Assembly (NCBI GenBank): GCA_937957915.1
Contig: CALGNZ010000046.1
Location: forward strand, 1-64,000
DNA length: 64,000 nucleotides
Source of the DNA: an uncultured Granulosicoccaceae bacterium
GTDB taxonomy: Bacteria > Pseudomonadota > Gammaproteobacteria > Granulosicoccales > Granulosicoccaceae
Reading direction: 5' to 3'
In this document: positions 1 through 8,612 of the stretch, piece after piece
Layout: each line of letters begins with the position of its first letter
How positions within the stretch are numbered: the first letter of the stretch is position 1
Translations under genes and position numbers: made by a program
Notes under the pieces: model-generated
Databases searched by the model: none
Seen by the model: only the letters and a program-made list of their open reading frames with translations
What the model was told of the DNA's origin: nothing

Positions 1-439
1 ATTGGTTGTGCGCGACAATAATCAATACACGGTTAGATTAATTACTCTGTATGGACGGTGTCGCTATTGGTACCGGTGTTCGGACCGGAGTTGATATGCT
101 GCAATTACGGTTGTGCCTGCGAGACCGGAATAAAAGATAGAAGTCTGATAACACTAATAGAGTGCTGGTCCTTTTTTAGACCTTACCAATTTTTGGTGTC
201 GGGACTTCTATTAATTATCTTCAGCCCATGACGAGTTGGTGCGCTTCGCACCACTCAGCACACCCTACCATTCCGCACTACAGTTTTACTGGCCGATGTA
301 CGTGACTTTCCATCGTAGGGTGTGGTGAGAGGAAACGAACCGCACCGCACCACATCGTACCAGACCGCACTGCACCAGACCGACCCACTAATCACACCAC
401 AGCATCAACCCACACTCTCTCGCCGCGGGGCGTAATCTC
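1..439. other. Left-edge intergenic DNA with REP/BIME-like repeats
   Basis: No supportable gene is seen in the first 439 bases. The stretch holds a pair of inverted repeats at 238-350 (separate entry). Just downstream is a degenerate run of short CGCAC/CAGACCG-like units at about 337-390, including a 15-bp near-repeat (ACCAGACCG recurs at about 359 and 374). It lies downstream of efp, which is read leftwards, so it may also act as the end of that transcript. No obvious T-tract terminator was seen. Confidence 0.5.
238..350. repeat. REP/BIME-like inverted repeat pair
   Basis: The left unit at 238-267 starts with the small palindrome GGTGCGCTTCGCACC and ends in CACACCCTAC. The right unit at 315-350 starts GTAGGGTGTGGTGAG and ends with AACCGCACCGCAC. 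Reverse-complementing the left unit gives a sequence that aligns with the right unit over about 30 bases, with a perfect 10-bp match at GTAGGGTGTG. Two palindromic units in opposite orientation with a short spacer is the layout of a bacterial interspersed mosaic element. The GTAGGGTG...GAACCGCACC pattern resembles REP sequences mobilised by RAYT (REP-associated tyrosine) transposases in other gammaproteobacteria. No RAYT gene is present here. Confidence 0.6.
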
Positions 440-1012
440 CTATGATTCTTTAACCCTGCTAACATATTCACCCGAACGGGTATCAATTTTGATCATCTCG
501 CCCTCTTCAACAAACAGCGGCACTTTGACCACAGCACCGGTTTCCAGCGTTGCTGGCTTGTTGCCGCCCTGCGCTGTGTCGCCACGAACGCCCGGGTCTG
601 TTTCGGTGATTCTCAGCTCGACGAAGTTGGGCGGAGTGACAATCAGTGGCTCGCCGTTCCACAGCGTAATTTCACACATATCCTGTTCTTTCAGCCAGTC
701 TTTGGCGTCAGCTACCGCGCTCTCACCAGCGCCGATTTGATCGTAGCTGACCGGGTTCATGAAATACCAGAACTCACCATCGGCATAGAGGTACTGCAAT
801 TCTGTGTCGATGACGTCAGCCGCTTCTACGGACTCACCGGATTTAAACGTCTTTTCAACCGTGCGGCCGGTTTTCAGGTTGCGCACTCTGACGCGACTGA
901 ATGCCTGCCCTTTTCCCGGCTTGACGAACTCATTTTCGACGATGGTGTAGGGATCGCCGTCGAGCATGATTTTCAAACCGCTCTTGAACTCGTTGGTGCT
1001 GTAATTGGCCAT
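440..1012 (-). CDS. efp: Translation elongation factor P
   Basis: EF-P binds between the P and E sites of the ribosome and relieves stalling at polyproline stretches. The 190-residue product has the expected length and three beta-barrel domains. The tip of the N-terminal domain reads VKPGKGQ, with Lys34 at the position that EpmA/EpmB beta-lysylate in Escherichia coli. EpmA and EpmB are not in this window, so modification is inferred. I start at MANYST rather than 25 codons upstream because the longer frame would run through a good -10 box (1057-1062) and because family members begin here. An AGG lies about 10 bases upstream. The gene is transcribed leftwards and separated from the next minus-strand gene by a hairpin terminator. 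Confidence 0.96.
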   Translation of the reverse strand: MANYSTNEFKSGLKIMLDGDPYTIVENEFVKPGKGQAFSRVRVRNLKTGRTVEKTFKSGESVEAADVIDTELQYLYADGEFWYFMNPVSYDQIGAGESAVADAKDWLKEQDMCEITLWNGEPLIVTPPNFVELRITETDPGVRGDTAQGGNKPATLETGAVVKVPLFVEEGEMIKIDTRSGEYVSRVKES

Positions 1013-1056
1013 GAATTGATTACCTGAGGAATTGATTGCCTGCTGCAAACGCCGCA

Positions 1057-1062
1057 AGTATA
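1057..1062 (-). promoter_or_regulatory. Putative -10 box of the efp promoter
   Basis: On the minus strand the sequence TATACT (5 of 6 to TATAAT) lies about 45 bases upstream of the efp start codon, giving a predicted leader of roughly 40 nt. The -35 match (TTGGCC-like, 18-19 bases upstream) is weak. Position between the upstream terminator and the gene supports it. Confidence 0.4.
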
Positions 1063-1114
1063 GCGGGTGAAGGGCAAGTCGGGCCAATGGAAAACGAACT
1101 TAGCCTGCGCAGAA

Positions 1115-1147
1115 CAGAAAAAGGGCCGCCAGGCGACCCTTTTTCTG
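1115..1147 (-). terminator. Rho-independent terminator after the Zn-protease gene
   Basis: CAGAAAAAGGG (1115-1125) pairs perfectly with CCCTTTTTCTG (1137-1147), an 11-bp stem with A-rich and T-rich edges on both sides. It lies 60 bp beyond the stop of the minus-strand gene at 1207 and before the efp promoter. It probably ends transcription of the protease gene and isolates efp. Confidence 0.7.
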
Positions 1148-1206
1148 CGGTTTAGCAACAGCCAACGGTTACCGCCTGTGACTGTTCCGGCTTGTTACCC
1201 CAAAAT

Positions 1207-1917
1207 CTACCGACGATTCAGCAGCCCTGAACGGTGCAGGTAGTAAAGCAATGTCATGATTGAAGCAATCGCAGAGGCCAGATAGGTCAGAAATGCTGCA
1301 TTCAACACCCTGCCCGCTCCGACGACCTCATCGGACGTGACAATACCTGCATTGACCATCGCTGTTTTAGCTCTGGCACTGGCGTCCCACTCTACCGGCA
1401 GCGTCACTACCGAAAACAGCACGGCAGCACCGAACAGTGCGACACCCAGCAATACCACCGGTGTGCCGAGCGCCGGCGCCATGCTCATCAGCATCATGCC
1501 AACCATCAGCACAGGCATCGACATTTTGCTCGAGATATTGGTGACCGGAACCAGCTTTGAACGCATCTGCAGAAATTTGTACCCGGTCGCGTGTTGCAGT
1601 GCATGACCGGCCTCGTGGCAGGCAACGCCGATCGCAGAAATGGAGCGAGCATTGTAGACCGGCTCTGACAACCGCAGGGTTTTGTCTCGTGGATCGTAGT
1701 GGTCGCTCAAACGACCGGCCACCGGCTCGATACGGCAATCGTGCACACCGGCACGCTCAAGCATCAGTTTAGCGGCTTCGGCGCCGGTCATGTTTTTCGC
1801 CGTGCCCACCGTCTCGTACTTGCTGAAGGTTTTTTTAACCATCATGGACGCGAGGCCCGATAACACCATGCCAGGCAACATCACCATTAGCATATACCCC
1901 ATGTCAAATCCCATCAT
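1207..1917 (-). CDS. Membrane zinc metalloprotease, YugP-like (Zn_peptidase_2 family)
   Basis: The 236-residue protein carries the metal-binding HEAGH motif at residues 101-105, followed by HALQHATGY-like sequence typical of the YugP/Zn-dependent neutral protease family. An acidic VEWDAS motif near residue 175-180 could supply the third zinc ligand. Hydrophobic stretches near residues 6-25, 133-170 and 205-225 indicate an integral inner-membrane protein with the active site in a membrane-adjacent loop. The substrate is unknown. It is transcribed alone on the minus strand and ends at a strong hairpin. The start with two Met codons gives the normal family length. Confidence 0.85.
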   Translation of the reverse strand: MMGFDMGYMLMVMLPGMVLSGLASMMVKKTFSKYETVGTAKNMTGAEAAKLMLERAGVHDCRIEPVAGRLSDHYDPRDKTLRLSEPVYNARSISAIGVACHEAGHALQHATGYKFLQMRSKLVPVTNISSKMSMPVLMVGMMLMSMAPALGTPVVLLGVALFGAAVLFSVVTLPVEWDASARAKTAMVNAGIVTSDEVVGAGRVLNAAFLTYLASAIASIMTLLYYLHRSGLLNRR

Positions 1918-1977
1918 GTACTCGTCTCCAATAGGTTTATTTTATTTTAGCAGGCAGGTTAAACATCGGACGCCCGG

Positions 1978-2226
1978 TCAGAGCGCAATTGGCGATTGAT
2001 CGACCTGCTCGTACAAAAGCCAAAAGCAGCGTTGTTGGATCAAGTCTGCCAGCAACGGCATACCACTCAACTCGTCGCCCGGGCCGTTTCTCAATCTCCG
2101 GTGCGTCGTGCCGCGAGCCAACGGATCGATAATCACCGGTCTGTGGCTGTTTTCGATGGCACCCGCCTTTATTGAGAATATGGCGTTGCCCGGCTGCATC
2201 TCAAGCAATGCCATGTTTTTTAACAC
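1978..2226 (-). CDS. Small hypothetical protein
   Basis: An 82-codon frame lies between the Zn-protease gene and parC. It starts with GTG at 2226 or ATG at 2214; neither has a strong ribosome-binding site. The product is soluble-looking, with no signal peptide or membrane segment and no motif I recognise. Residue composition is protein-like, with balanced charge and hydrophobics, which is why it is kept. It could equally be a chance frame. Upstream DNA (2227-2428) contains a short tandem repeat and no alternative gene. Confidence 0.3.
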   Translation of the reverse strand: MLKNMALLEMQPGNAIFSIKAGAIENSHRPVIIDPLARGTTHRRLRNGPGDELSGMPLLADLIQQRCFWLLYEQVDQSPIAL

Positions 2227-2321
2227 TTATCTATTCTTACCATTCAAGGCTGTTTGGCCGGTCGCACCGCATTCCGCCGGCTCACAGCAGCCTTTTCACA
2301 CCTGCGCCTGCAAACTACTAT

Positions 2322-2356
2322 CAACCCGACAGGAACCGGGCAACCCGACAGGAACC
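2322..2356. repeat. Two-unit tandem repeat, 19-bp period
   Basis: CAACCCGACAGGAACC occurs at 2322-2337 and again at 2341-2356, separated by GGG. It lies in the short intergenic stretch between parC and the small hypothetical gene. It looks like a recent local duplication; no function is apparent. Confidence 0.7.
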
Positions 2357-2428
2357 AGGCGCCACGCAACAGCCAGGGCAGCAGGGTTCTGCCGCAGTTC
2401 TACTTAACAGCACCTCTCAGCAATACGC

Positions 2429-4675
2429 CTACTCAACAATAACCTGCGCAACCTTTTGAAATCCTCTGGGCAGGCTGCTGCCACGTCTGCCGCGCTCACC
2501 AATGTATTCCTTGATGTCCTTGTAGCGCAGCGTGGTGTGGCGCTTGCCACTCACTATTTTAAGCGTATTTTTTGGCCCCATGACTCTGACGGCCTGCAAG
2601 AATACGCGGTCTTTGCCGGTCGTCTTGGGGATGCCCAGAATTTTATTGCCTTTACCCTTGGTGAGTTCCGGCAGCTCAGTTGCCGGAAATGCCAGCAGCT
2701 TGCCATCCGATCCAATCGCAATCACCAGATCCGATTCCGGCTGACTCACTCGCTGCGGTGGCAGCACCATCGAATCAGCGGGCACGCTGAGCACCGCCTT
2801 GCCGCTCTTGTTTCTGCTGATGGTGTCTCCCAGTTTGCCGATAAAGCCATAACCACTGGTTGTCGCAAACAAAAAGCGCGCTTCGTCATCGCCCATCATG
2901 ACACCGACAAACGTGGCACCATCAGGTGATTTAACCCGTCCGGACAGCGGCTCGCCCAAACTGCGTGCAGACGGCAGGCCGTGTGCGGCTACCGCATAGA
3001 CTCTTCCGGTTGAATCAATAAAGAGGGCAGAATGATTACTGCGACCCCGCGCTGAATCCTGAAAACTGTCACCGGACTTGTAATTCAGGCCCAGCGGATC
3101 AACCTCGTGGCCTTTTGCCGCTCTGACCCAACCCTTCTCAGACAGCACCACTGTTACCGGCTCACTTGGAATCAGGTCACTGGCACTCATGGCCTGTGCG
3201 GCGTCACGGCTGACAATTGGCGAACGGCGATCATCGCCATAGGTCTCGGCGTCTTCACGCAGCTCTTTTTTCAGCAGGGTTTTCATGCGGCGCTCAGAAC
3301 CCAGGGTTTTTTGCAGCCCGTCGCGCTCTTCCTCAAGCGCTTTTTGTTCATCGCGGATTTTCATTTCCTCGAGCCGCGCCAGATGCCGCAACTTCAGCTC
3401 AAGAATCGCTTCTGCCTGCTCGTCAGACAGGGCGAAGCGCTTGATTAACACTGGCTTGGGTTCATCGTTGTTACGGATGATCGCGATAACTTCGTCGATA
3501 TTCAGAAACGCGATCAGCAAACCTTCGAGAATATGCAGGCGTTTCTCGACTTTCTCCAAACGCCACTGCAACCTGCGCCGGACCGTTTCCAGGCGAAAGG
3601 TCAGCCATTCCCTGAGCATGGTGCTCAGATTCTTCACCTGCGGACGACCGTTAATCCCGATCACGTTCAGATTCACGCGGTAGGTGCGCTCAAGATCGGT
3701 AGTGGCGAACAGATGGCCCATCAGCGATTCGATATCAACCCGATTACTGCGTGGCACAATGACAAAGCGCACAGCCTGCTCGTGATCAGACTCGTCGCGC
3801 AGATCTTCCACCATTGGCAGCTTCTTGGCCTGCATTTGCTGAGCAATTTGCTCCATGATGCGCGCACCCGACACCTGATGCGGCAATGCGTTGATGACAA
3901 TCGAACCTTCTTCAACCCGATACACCGCACGCATGCGAACGCTGCCGTTACCGGTTTCATAAATCTTGCGCAGTTCTTCCGGCTGGCTAATTACCTCGGC
4001 GGAGGTCGGGTAATCAGGGCCGCTGACAAATTCCATCAGCTCTTCGACGCTGGACTTGGGCTTTTCGAGCAGATGCACACAGGCATTCACCAGCTCATGC
4101 AAATTATGCGGTGGAATATCCGTCGCCATGCCGACAGCGATGCCGGTTGTGCCATTGAGAAGCACGTGCGGCAATCTTGATGGCAACAGGGTTGGCTCCT
4201 GCATCGTGCCATCGAAATTCAGCTCCCAGTCAACTGTGCCCTGCCCCAGCTCCTGCAGCAGCATTTTTGCAATACGCGATAAGCGGGCTTCGGTGTAACG
4301 CATAGCGGCAAACGATTTGGGATCGTCGGGTGAACCCCAGTTACCCTGCCCATCAATTAGCGGATAGCGATACGAAAACGGCTGCGCCATCAGCACCATT
4401 GCCTCGTAGCAGGCTGAATCGCCGTGCGGGTGAAACTTGCCAAGCACGTCGCCAACGGTACGGGCGGATTTCTTGTGTTTTGATGTGGCAGACAGACCCA
4501 GCTCTGACATCGCGTAGATGATTCGTCGTTGCACCGGCTTCAGTCCATCACCTACGTGAGGCAGAGCACGATCGAGAATCACGTACATCGAGTAGTCGAG
4601 ATAGGCCTTTTCCGTGAATTCACTGAGGGGCTGTTCTTCCATATTGTCAAACAGCGGCGGCAGCTCGTCGGTCAT
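2429..4675 (-). CDS. parC: DNA topoisomerase IV subunit A
   Basis: ParC cuts and rejoins DNA in topoisomerase IV, which decatenates daughter chromosomes together with ParE (not in this window). The 748-residue protein has the winged-helix DNA-cleavage core with catalytic Tyr127 in the [10 protein letters not shown] motif. A coiled-coil region follows near residues 370-470 ([12 protein letters not shown]...), then a C-terminal DNA-wrapping beta-propeller. The quinolone region reads [12 protein letters not shown], with Ser87 and Glu91 corresponding to E. coli Ser80 and Glu84, the unmutated state. It is parC rather than gyrA by length and by the short N-terminus. The gene stands alone and diverges from the lipoprotein gene at 5124. 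Confidence 0.97.
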   Translation of the reverse strand: MTDELPPLFDNMEEQPLSEFTEKAYLDYSMYVILDRALPHVGDGLKPVQRRIIYAMSELGLSATSKHKKSARTVGDVLGKFHPHGDSACYEAMVLMAQPFSYRYPLIDGQGNWGSPDDPKSFAAMRYTEARLSRIAKMLLQELGQGTVDWELNFDGTMQEPTLLPSRLPHVLLNGTTGIAVGMATDIPPHNLHELVNACVHLLEKPKSSVEELMEFVSGPDYPTSAEVISQPEELRKIYETGNGSVRMRAVYRVEEGSIVINALPHQVSGARIMEQIAQQMQAKKLPMVEDLRDESDHEQAVRFVIVPRSNRVDIESLMGHLFATTDLERTYRVNLNVIGINGRPQVKNLSTMLREWLTFRLETVRRRLQWRLEKVEKRLHILEGLLIAFLNIDEVIAIIRNNDEPKPVLIKRFALSDEQAEAILELKLRHLARLEEMKIRDEQKALEEERDGLQKTLGSERRMKTLLKKELREDAETYGDDRRSPIVSRDAAQAMSASDLIPSEPVTVVLSEKGWVRAAKGHEVDPLGLNYKSGDSFQDSARGRSNHSALFIDSTGRVYAVAAHGLPSARSLGEPLSGRVKSPDGATFVGVMMGDDEARFLFATTSGYGFIGKLGDTISRNKSGKAVLSVPADSMVLPPQRVSQPESDLVIAIGSDGKLLAFPATELPELTKGKGNKILGIPKTTGKDRVFLQAVRVMGPKNTLKIVSGKRHTTLRYKDIKEYIGERGRRGSSLPRGFQKVAQVIVE

Positions 4676-5123
4676 TGATTTGTTTGTCCCGAAGGTAGGT
4701 AACGGCTTACACCATTGCTATGGCGGTGATCTGCCAGGTAAGCATCGTGGCTCAACCGGCTAAGGACTGCTGGTCAGCCCGTGATTGCAACCCGCTATTC
4801 TACCGCGCCAGATACCATGACGGCCAGCGTTCACTCATCAAGGTCGTTACCAGAGGGGAAAACCGATTTCCGCTCCAGCCCCGACCAGCGAACAGTTAAT
4901 AAAAAAAACTGCTCTCGCCGCTTTCCTCAGACCGCGCTAAGCCACTGAATACTAACCCGCATGGTTGAACCATCTCCGCAGAGTTTTCAATCGAAGTTAA
5001 AACAACCTCAATTTAATTCTCAAGAAATCCCAGCCCGCGTCGTTAACCCGGTTCGCAACTTGGAGGGCACACCAAAAAGTTGTAACGAATTAATAATTAC
5101 TTGGAAACTTTGGGGCAATAATT
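4676..5123. other. Divergent intergenic region parC / lipoprotein gene
   Basis: The 448 bases between the two divergent genes should contain both promoters. The half next to the lipoprotein gene is AT-rich (for example AATTAATAATTACTTGG near 5090-5105). A small plus-strand frame at 4961-5146 overlaps the lipoprotein start and has no protein-like features, so it is not called. No RNA gene or riboswitch pattern was recognised. Confidence 0.4.
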
Positions 5124-6281
5124 ATGAACGGTCACAAGAACCGTAAGCCCGGGTCGATTGGGCGTGAGAACCTTCTGAGACTGGCAGTATCGGCAGCTAT
5201 AATCACTCTTACCGCTTGCGGCGGTGGTAGTGGCGACAGCGAAGAAAACTGGCTTGATCTATCGAACCTGCAGGGCAACGAACCATCAATAGGCGCTGCA
5301 AATGCTGCTGGCCTGGTCGTTGAAACTGACGTCGCCGAGACCACCGCAGGTGAGCCAATCACCGTCGCGGTACTCAGCAACGACAGCTTCAATTCCGCTG
5401 ACAGAATGCGCATCATAGGTGCACCTGAAAACGGTACGGCCGAACTTTTGCCCACTGGCGAGTTGCAATACACCGCCAATGAAGATTTCGAAGGATCGGA
5501 TTCTGTAGACTACGTATTAGTAGATGCAGAAGGCAATGAAGCAACAGGCACGTTGTACCTCTCTGTTCTCTGCAGCACCTGCGATATCGCACCGGTTGCG
5601 GCAACACATGCACCAGGCGGCGAGCCCTACTGTGTGGTCGACGTATCCGACCCCGACGGTGACGGCTTTGGCTGGGAGAATGACGAGTCATGCGCAGTCA
5701 GAGGCGCTAACGATGGCGGCGGGTTCGCAGCGAAAGCAGACTCCTTCGACATTGCAGCAGGCTCCGTCAAGACGGTATCGCCACTGCGCAATGATACGAT
5801 CGCTGATCGTGCAAATGTAACGTTTCAGGTAGATACACAACCGACTGCAGGTTCTCTGCTGGCTGTAGAAGCTGGTTTGCTGGTTTACTCAGCACCGGCC
5901 GACTACACCGGAACCGACCAGATTTTGTACAGCATTACCGATGCCTCGGGTAACTCGTCTTCAGCGAGTATCGACTTCAATGTTGCCTGCGAAGGCTGCA
6001 TTGACTACCAGGCACTGCGTTTGAGCTGGCCTGCCAATCCTGAAGGCGAAGCTATAGATGGTTATCGTGTGTTCTTCGGACCGGACGAAAACACGCACAC
6101 CGCATCACTGTTGAGCGAGCTTTCTGCTACCGCCTTCTCTGATGACGGGCCAAGTGTTGTCTACGACCTCGCATCAGACCTGAATGTGTCAAATCAGGAA
6201 GGCGGTTGCTTCCGCATACAGGCATACCGAGGCGCTGAAGTGTCTGAAAAATCAGAACCAGCCTGTTTCACCAAAGGCTAA
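5124..6281 (+). CDS. Surface lipoprotein with cadherin-like and fibronectin III-like domains
   Basis: The 385-residue product begins with a basic stretch and a hydrophobic signal ending in the lipobox LTAC at residues 29-32, followed by a Gly/Ser-rich linker, so it should be lipidated at Cys32. Two tandem all-beta domains of the bacterial cadherin/Ig-like type occupy about 65-148 and 200-288, each with the VLSNDS/LRNDT-type repeat start. Between them is a Cys-bounded motif with SDPDGDGFGWEN (residues 175-186), also seen in carbohydrate-binding modules of marine secreted enzymes. A C-terminal fibronectin III-like domain spans about 295-385. Paired cysteines (CSTC, CEGC) suggest disulfides. A role in surface adhesion or polysaccharide binding is inferred. 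No catalytic domain is seen. Confidence 0.75.
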   Translation: MNGHKNRKPGSIGRENLLRLAVSAAIITLTACGGGSGDSEENWLDLSNLQGNEPSIGAANAAGLVVETDVAETTAGEPITVAVLSNDSFNSADRMRIIGAPENGTAELLPTGELQYTANEDFEGSDSVDYVLVDAEGNEATGTLYLSVLCSTCDIAPVAATHAPGGEPYCVVDVSDPDGDGFGWENDESCAVRGANDGGGFAAKADSFDIAAGSVKTVSPLRNDTIADRANVTFQVDTQPTAGSLLAVEAGLLVYSAPADYTGTDQILYSITDASGNSSSASIDFNVACEGCIDYQALRLSWPANPEGEAIDGYRVFFGPDENTHTASLLSELSATAFSDDGPSVVYDLASDLNVSNQEGGCFRIQAYRGAEVSEKSEPACFTKG

Positions 6282-6300
6282 ATCTGTAAAAGCTGTAGAC

Positions 6301-6320
6301 GGGCTGGTGCGAATCAGCCC
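6301..6320 (+). other. Hairpin after the lipoprotein gene
   Basis: GGGCT and AGCCC flank the loop GGTGCGAATC, 20 bases past the lipoprotein stop. There is no T-tract, but the loop closely resembles that of the true terminator at 6465-6496 (GGTGCAAATC). The two hairpins look like diverged copies of one another. Confidence 0.45.
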
Positions 6321-6464
6321 GGTAGTAAAAGATAATAAGAAGAAGAAAAGTAAGTCGAATACGAAAGGCATGAGCACCGGCCAGGGTGCAAGACTGCTAA
6401 TAAAAAAGCTGTCTAATAATAATACGACAGTATTCTCCGCCAAGCGCTTTTGTTAGCGCACTTA

Positions 6465-6496
6465 AACGGGGTGGTGCAAATCGCCCCGTTCTTTTT
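6465..6496 (+). terminator. Rho-independent terminator
   Basis: AACGGGG (6465-6471) pairs with CCCCGTT (6484-6490) and is followed directly by CTTTTT. It lies 180 bases downstream of the lipoprotein stop and before the cupin gene. The 6282-6628 interval otherwise holds only a purine-rich stretch (AAGAAGAAGAAAAG near 6335) and small hairpins. Confidence 0.75.
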
Positions 6497-6628
6497 AACA
6501 CCAATCACTCTTCCACAGCACGTATGGAACTTGAGTGTCATTGATTTCCGGTTGACGCGGACCATGCGGTAGCACATCATCGCGCGTCGACTTGCAGATT
6601 ACGCGCTGCAATTTTCGCGGAGTAACCC

Positions 6629-7345
6629 GTGTCAAATGAAACTGCGGTAGAAATAAATTCAAACTTCGATGTCCCTGTTGTGGTCGTCAGTCGTTTCGAC
6701 GAGGCGGATTCGAGCGACATCACCGGATCCACAGAGCCCTCCGAGCGAGACGCACAAACGCTTGAAGAGCCTGAAATCATTCTCGAGCGAACGGCGCAAA
6801 ATCCCCCCAGAATCACTTCATTGTGTCGATTGCAAAAGGGCCAGTCGCTGACTCTGCACAAAGACACTGGCAGCATCGAAGCCCTCGTGTTATCGGGCAC
6901 ATGCAATAACAAACAGTCGCTGTACGATCGGGGCAGCTATCTGCGCTTTCCAGTGGGCGTTGAGCTGCAAAGCAAGGATGGTTGTATCCTGTTTGTAAAA
7001 CAGAATCAGTTTATGGATGGCGATGACGGGCAGCGCCATATATCAATCTATGACGATCAAAACTGGATGCCCGGCCCTGTCGATGAAATGCTCATCAAAC
7101 CACTCCATGTCTTCGGTGGCGAAAGCATCATGGTGCTGCGCTGGAAACAGGCTTGCGAATTTCGCCCCAACCTCAATCCAAATGGTGAAGAAATTCTGGT
7201 ACTCGACGGACTGTTACAAAACCGCGACCACCTGTACCGGCCACTGAGCTGGATCCGCAACCCGGTGCCTGACTGGCGCGACTGGCACGGCAGCACAGAT
7301 ACCTATCTGTACTACAAGAGCGGGCACTTTCCAAAGCAGCAATAG
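6629..7345 (+). CDS. Cupin-domain protein, ChrR-like
   Basis: The 238-residue protein contains two consecutive cupin-like halves. The second (about residues 160-238) has the GEEILVLDG and SWIRNP pattern of the ChrR-type cupin, a fold used as a metal-binding sensor domain in anti-sigma factors. There is no N-terminal zinc anti-sigma domain here and no sigma factor gene next door, so it is unlikely to be a classical ChrR. The first 55 residues are acidic and probably disordered. The GTG start at 6629 is preceded by GGAG six bases upstream. It is flanked by a terminator on the left and queG on the right, so it appears monocistronic. Confidence 0.7.
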   Translation: MSNETAVEINSNFDVPVVVVSRFDEADSSDITGSTEPSERDAQTLEEPEIILERTAQNPPRITSLCRLQKGQSLTLHKDTGSIEALVLSGTCNNKQSLYDRGSYLRFPVGVELQSKDGCILFVKQNQFMDGDDGQRHISIYDDQNWMPGPVDEMLIKPLHVFGGESIMVLRWKQACEFRPNLNPNGEEILVLDGLLQNRDHLYRPLSWIRNPVPDWRDWHGSTDTYLYYKSGHFPKQQ

Positions 7346-7454
7346 CGTTGTTGGCCGCGCGCATAGCTACCGGCCTGCCTATTTATCTACTTATCTATCA
7401 CCGCTGAGTTATGCCAGGGGGACTCGACAGGGTAGACTGCCGGCACCGTTTCTC

Positions 7455-7460
7455 TACAAT
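7455..7460 (+). promoter_or_regulatory. Putative -10 box upstream of queG
   Basis: TACAAT at 7455-7460 has a TAGACT-like -35 (4 of 6) 16 bases upstream. It lies about 47 bases before the queG ATG. A 16-codon mini-frame starting ATG at 7467 ends across the queG start, so coupling is possible. Confidence 0.35.
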
Positions 7461-7506
7461 GCACCCATGACAAATGCACCTCTGACACACATTAAACGTT
7501 ACTGCC

Positions 7507-8592
7507 ATGTCGGCTGACACGGCCATAGACACGTCTCAGTTTCGCCAGCAGGTTATCGACTGGGCAACTGAACTAGGCTTTGCCAAAACCGGATTCACCA
7601 ACACCGAGTTGGGTGAACATGAAGCACGCTTGCTCAATTGGCTTGCCTGTGGCTATCACGGTGAGATGTCGTACATGCAGCGTCATGCTGATCTTCGATT
7701 GAAGCCAGCAGATTTGCACGACGGCACGATCAGTATTATTTCCGTTTGCATGAACTACTATCCGGAGCAGACAACTGATCCATGGCAGATCATAGAAGAC
7801 CCGACACTGGGCTATGTCTCTCGCTATGCACTGGGTCGCGACTATCACAAACTCATGCGCAAACGCCTGCAGGCTCTGGCCCGTAAAATCGAAACACACA
7901 CGGGCGCATTTGGTTACCGGGCATTTGTTGACAGTGCGCCCGTAATGGAGAAAGCACTTGCCCAGCAGGCCGGACTAGGCTGGATTGGTAAAAACAGTAA
8001 TCTGTTAAACCGCGAGGCAGGGTCCTGGTTTTTTCTGGGTGAGCTCTATACCAATCTGCCATTGCGAGCCGATACCGATGTGCCCATTGATCATTGTGGC
8101 AGTTGTACCGCCTGTATTGATATATGCCCGACTCAGGCAATTGTAGAACCCTATGTGGTCGATGCGCGGCGCTGTATTTCCTATCTTACTATCGAACTGC
8201 GCGGCAGTATTCCGGTTGAACTGAGGCACCTGATCGGCAATCGAATCTATGGGTGTGATGACTGCCAGCTCATTTGCCCGTGGAACAAGTTTCTGCAACA
8301 AACCTGTGAACAGGATTTTTCTCCGCGCAATGATCTGGACAGCAGTTCATTGCTTAGTCTGTTCAACTGGACTGAACAGGAATTTCTGGATCGCACTCTG
8401 GGCTCCGCCATCAGGCGTATCGGTTACGAATGCTGGCTGCGAAATATAGCAATTGCGATGGGCAACGCACCGCATGATCAGGCGATCAAAGATGCACTGC
8501 AGTCACGATTGCAAACGGCTACTGAACTGGTGAAAGAACATATTATCTGGGCGCTGCACCAACAGATGGCAACACAAAGCACTTCCAGTTAG
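7507..8592 (+). CDS. queG: Epoxyqueuosine reductase
   Basis: QueG is a cobalamin- and iron-sulfur-dependent enzyme that reduces epoxyqueuosine in tRNA to queuosine, the last step of queuosine synthesis. The 361-residue protein has the catalytic Asp in FVDSAPVMEK (residue 142). The first cluster motif is CGSCTACIDICPT (residues 197-209) and the second is CDDCQLICPW (residues 250-259), each followed by the expected folding elements. Length matches the family. It converges on rarA with only 20 bp between the stops. Other queuosine genes are not in the window. Confidence 0.95.
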   Translation: MSADTAIDTSQFRQQVIDWATELGFAKTGFTNTELGEHEARLLNWLACGYHGEMSYMQRHADLRLKPADLHDGTISIISVCMNYYPEQTTDPWQIIEDPTLGYVSRYALGRDYHKLMRKRLQALARKIETHTGAFGYRAFVDSAPVMEKALAQQAGLGWIGKNSNLLNREAGSWFFLGELYTNLPLRADTDVPIDHCGSCTACIDICPTQAIVEPYVVDARRCISYLTIELRGSIPVELRHLIGNRIYGCDDCQLICPWNKFLQQTCEQDFSPRNDLDSSSLLSLFNWTEQEFLDRTLGSAIRRIGYECWLRNIAIAMGNAPHDQAIKDALQSRLQTATELVKEHIIWALHQQMATQSTSS

Positions 8593-8612
8593 CAACTGAC
8601 AGGTAACGCAAC

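Noticed and set aside
973-1087. N-terminal extension of EF-P to 215 residues
   Set aside because: It would run through the probable -10 box, and EF-P starts at MANYST in the family.
4961-5146. 61-codon frame before the surface lipoprotein
   Set aside because: It overlaps the lipoprotein start in another frame and has no protein-like features.
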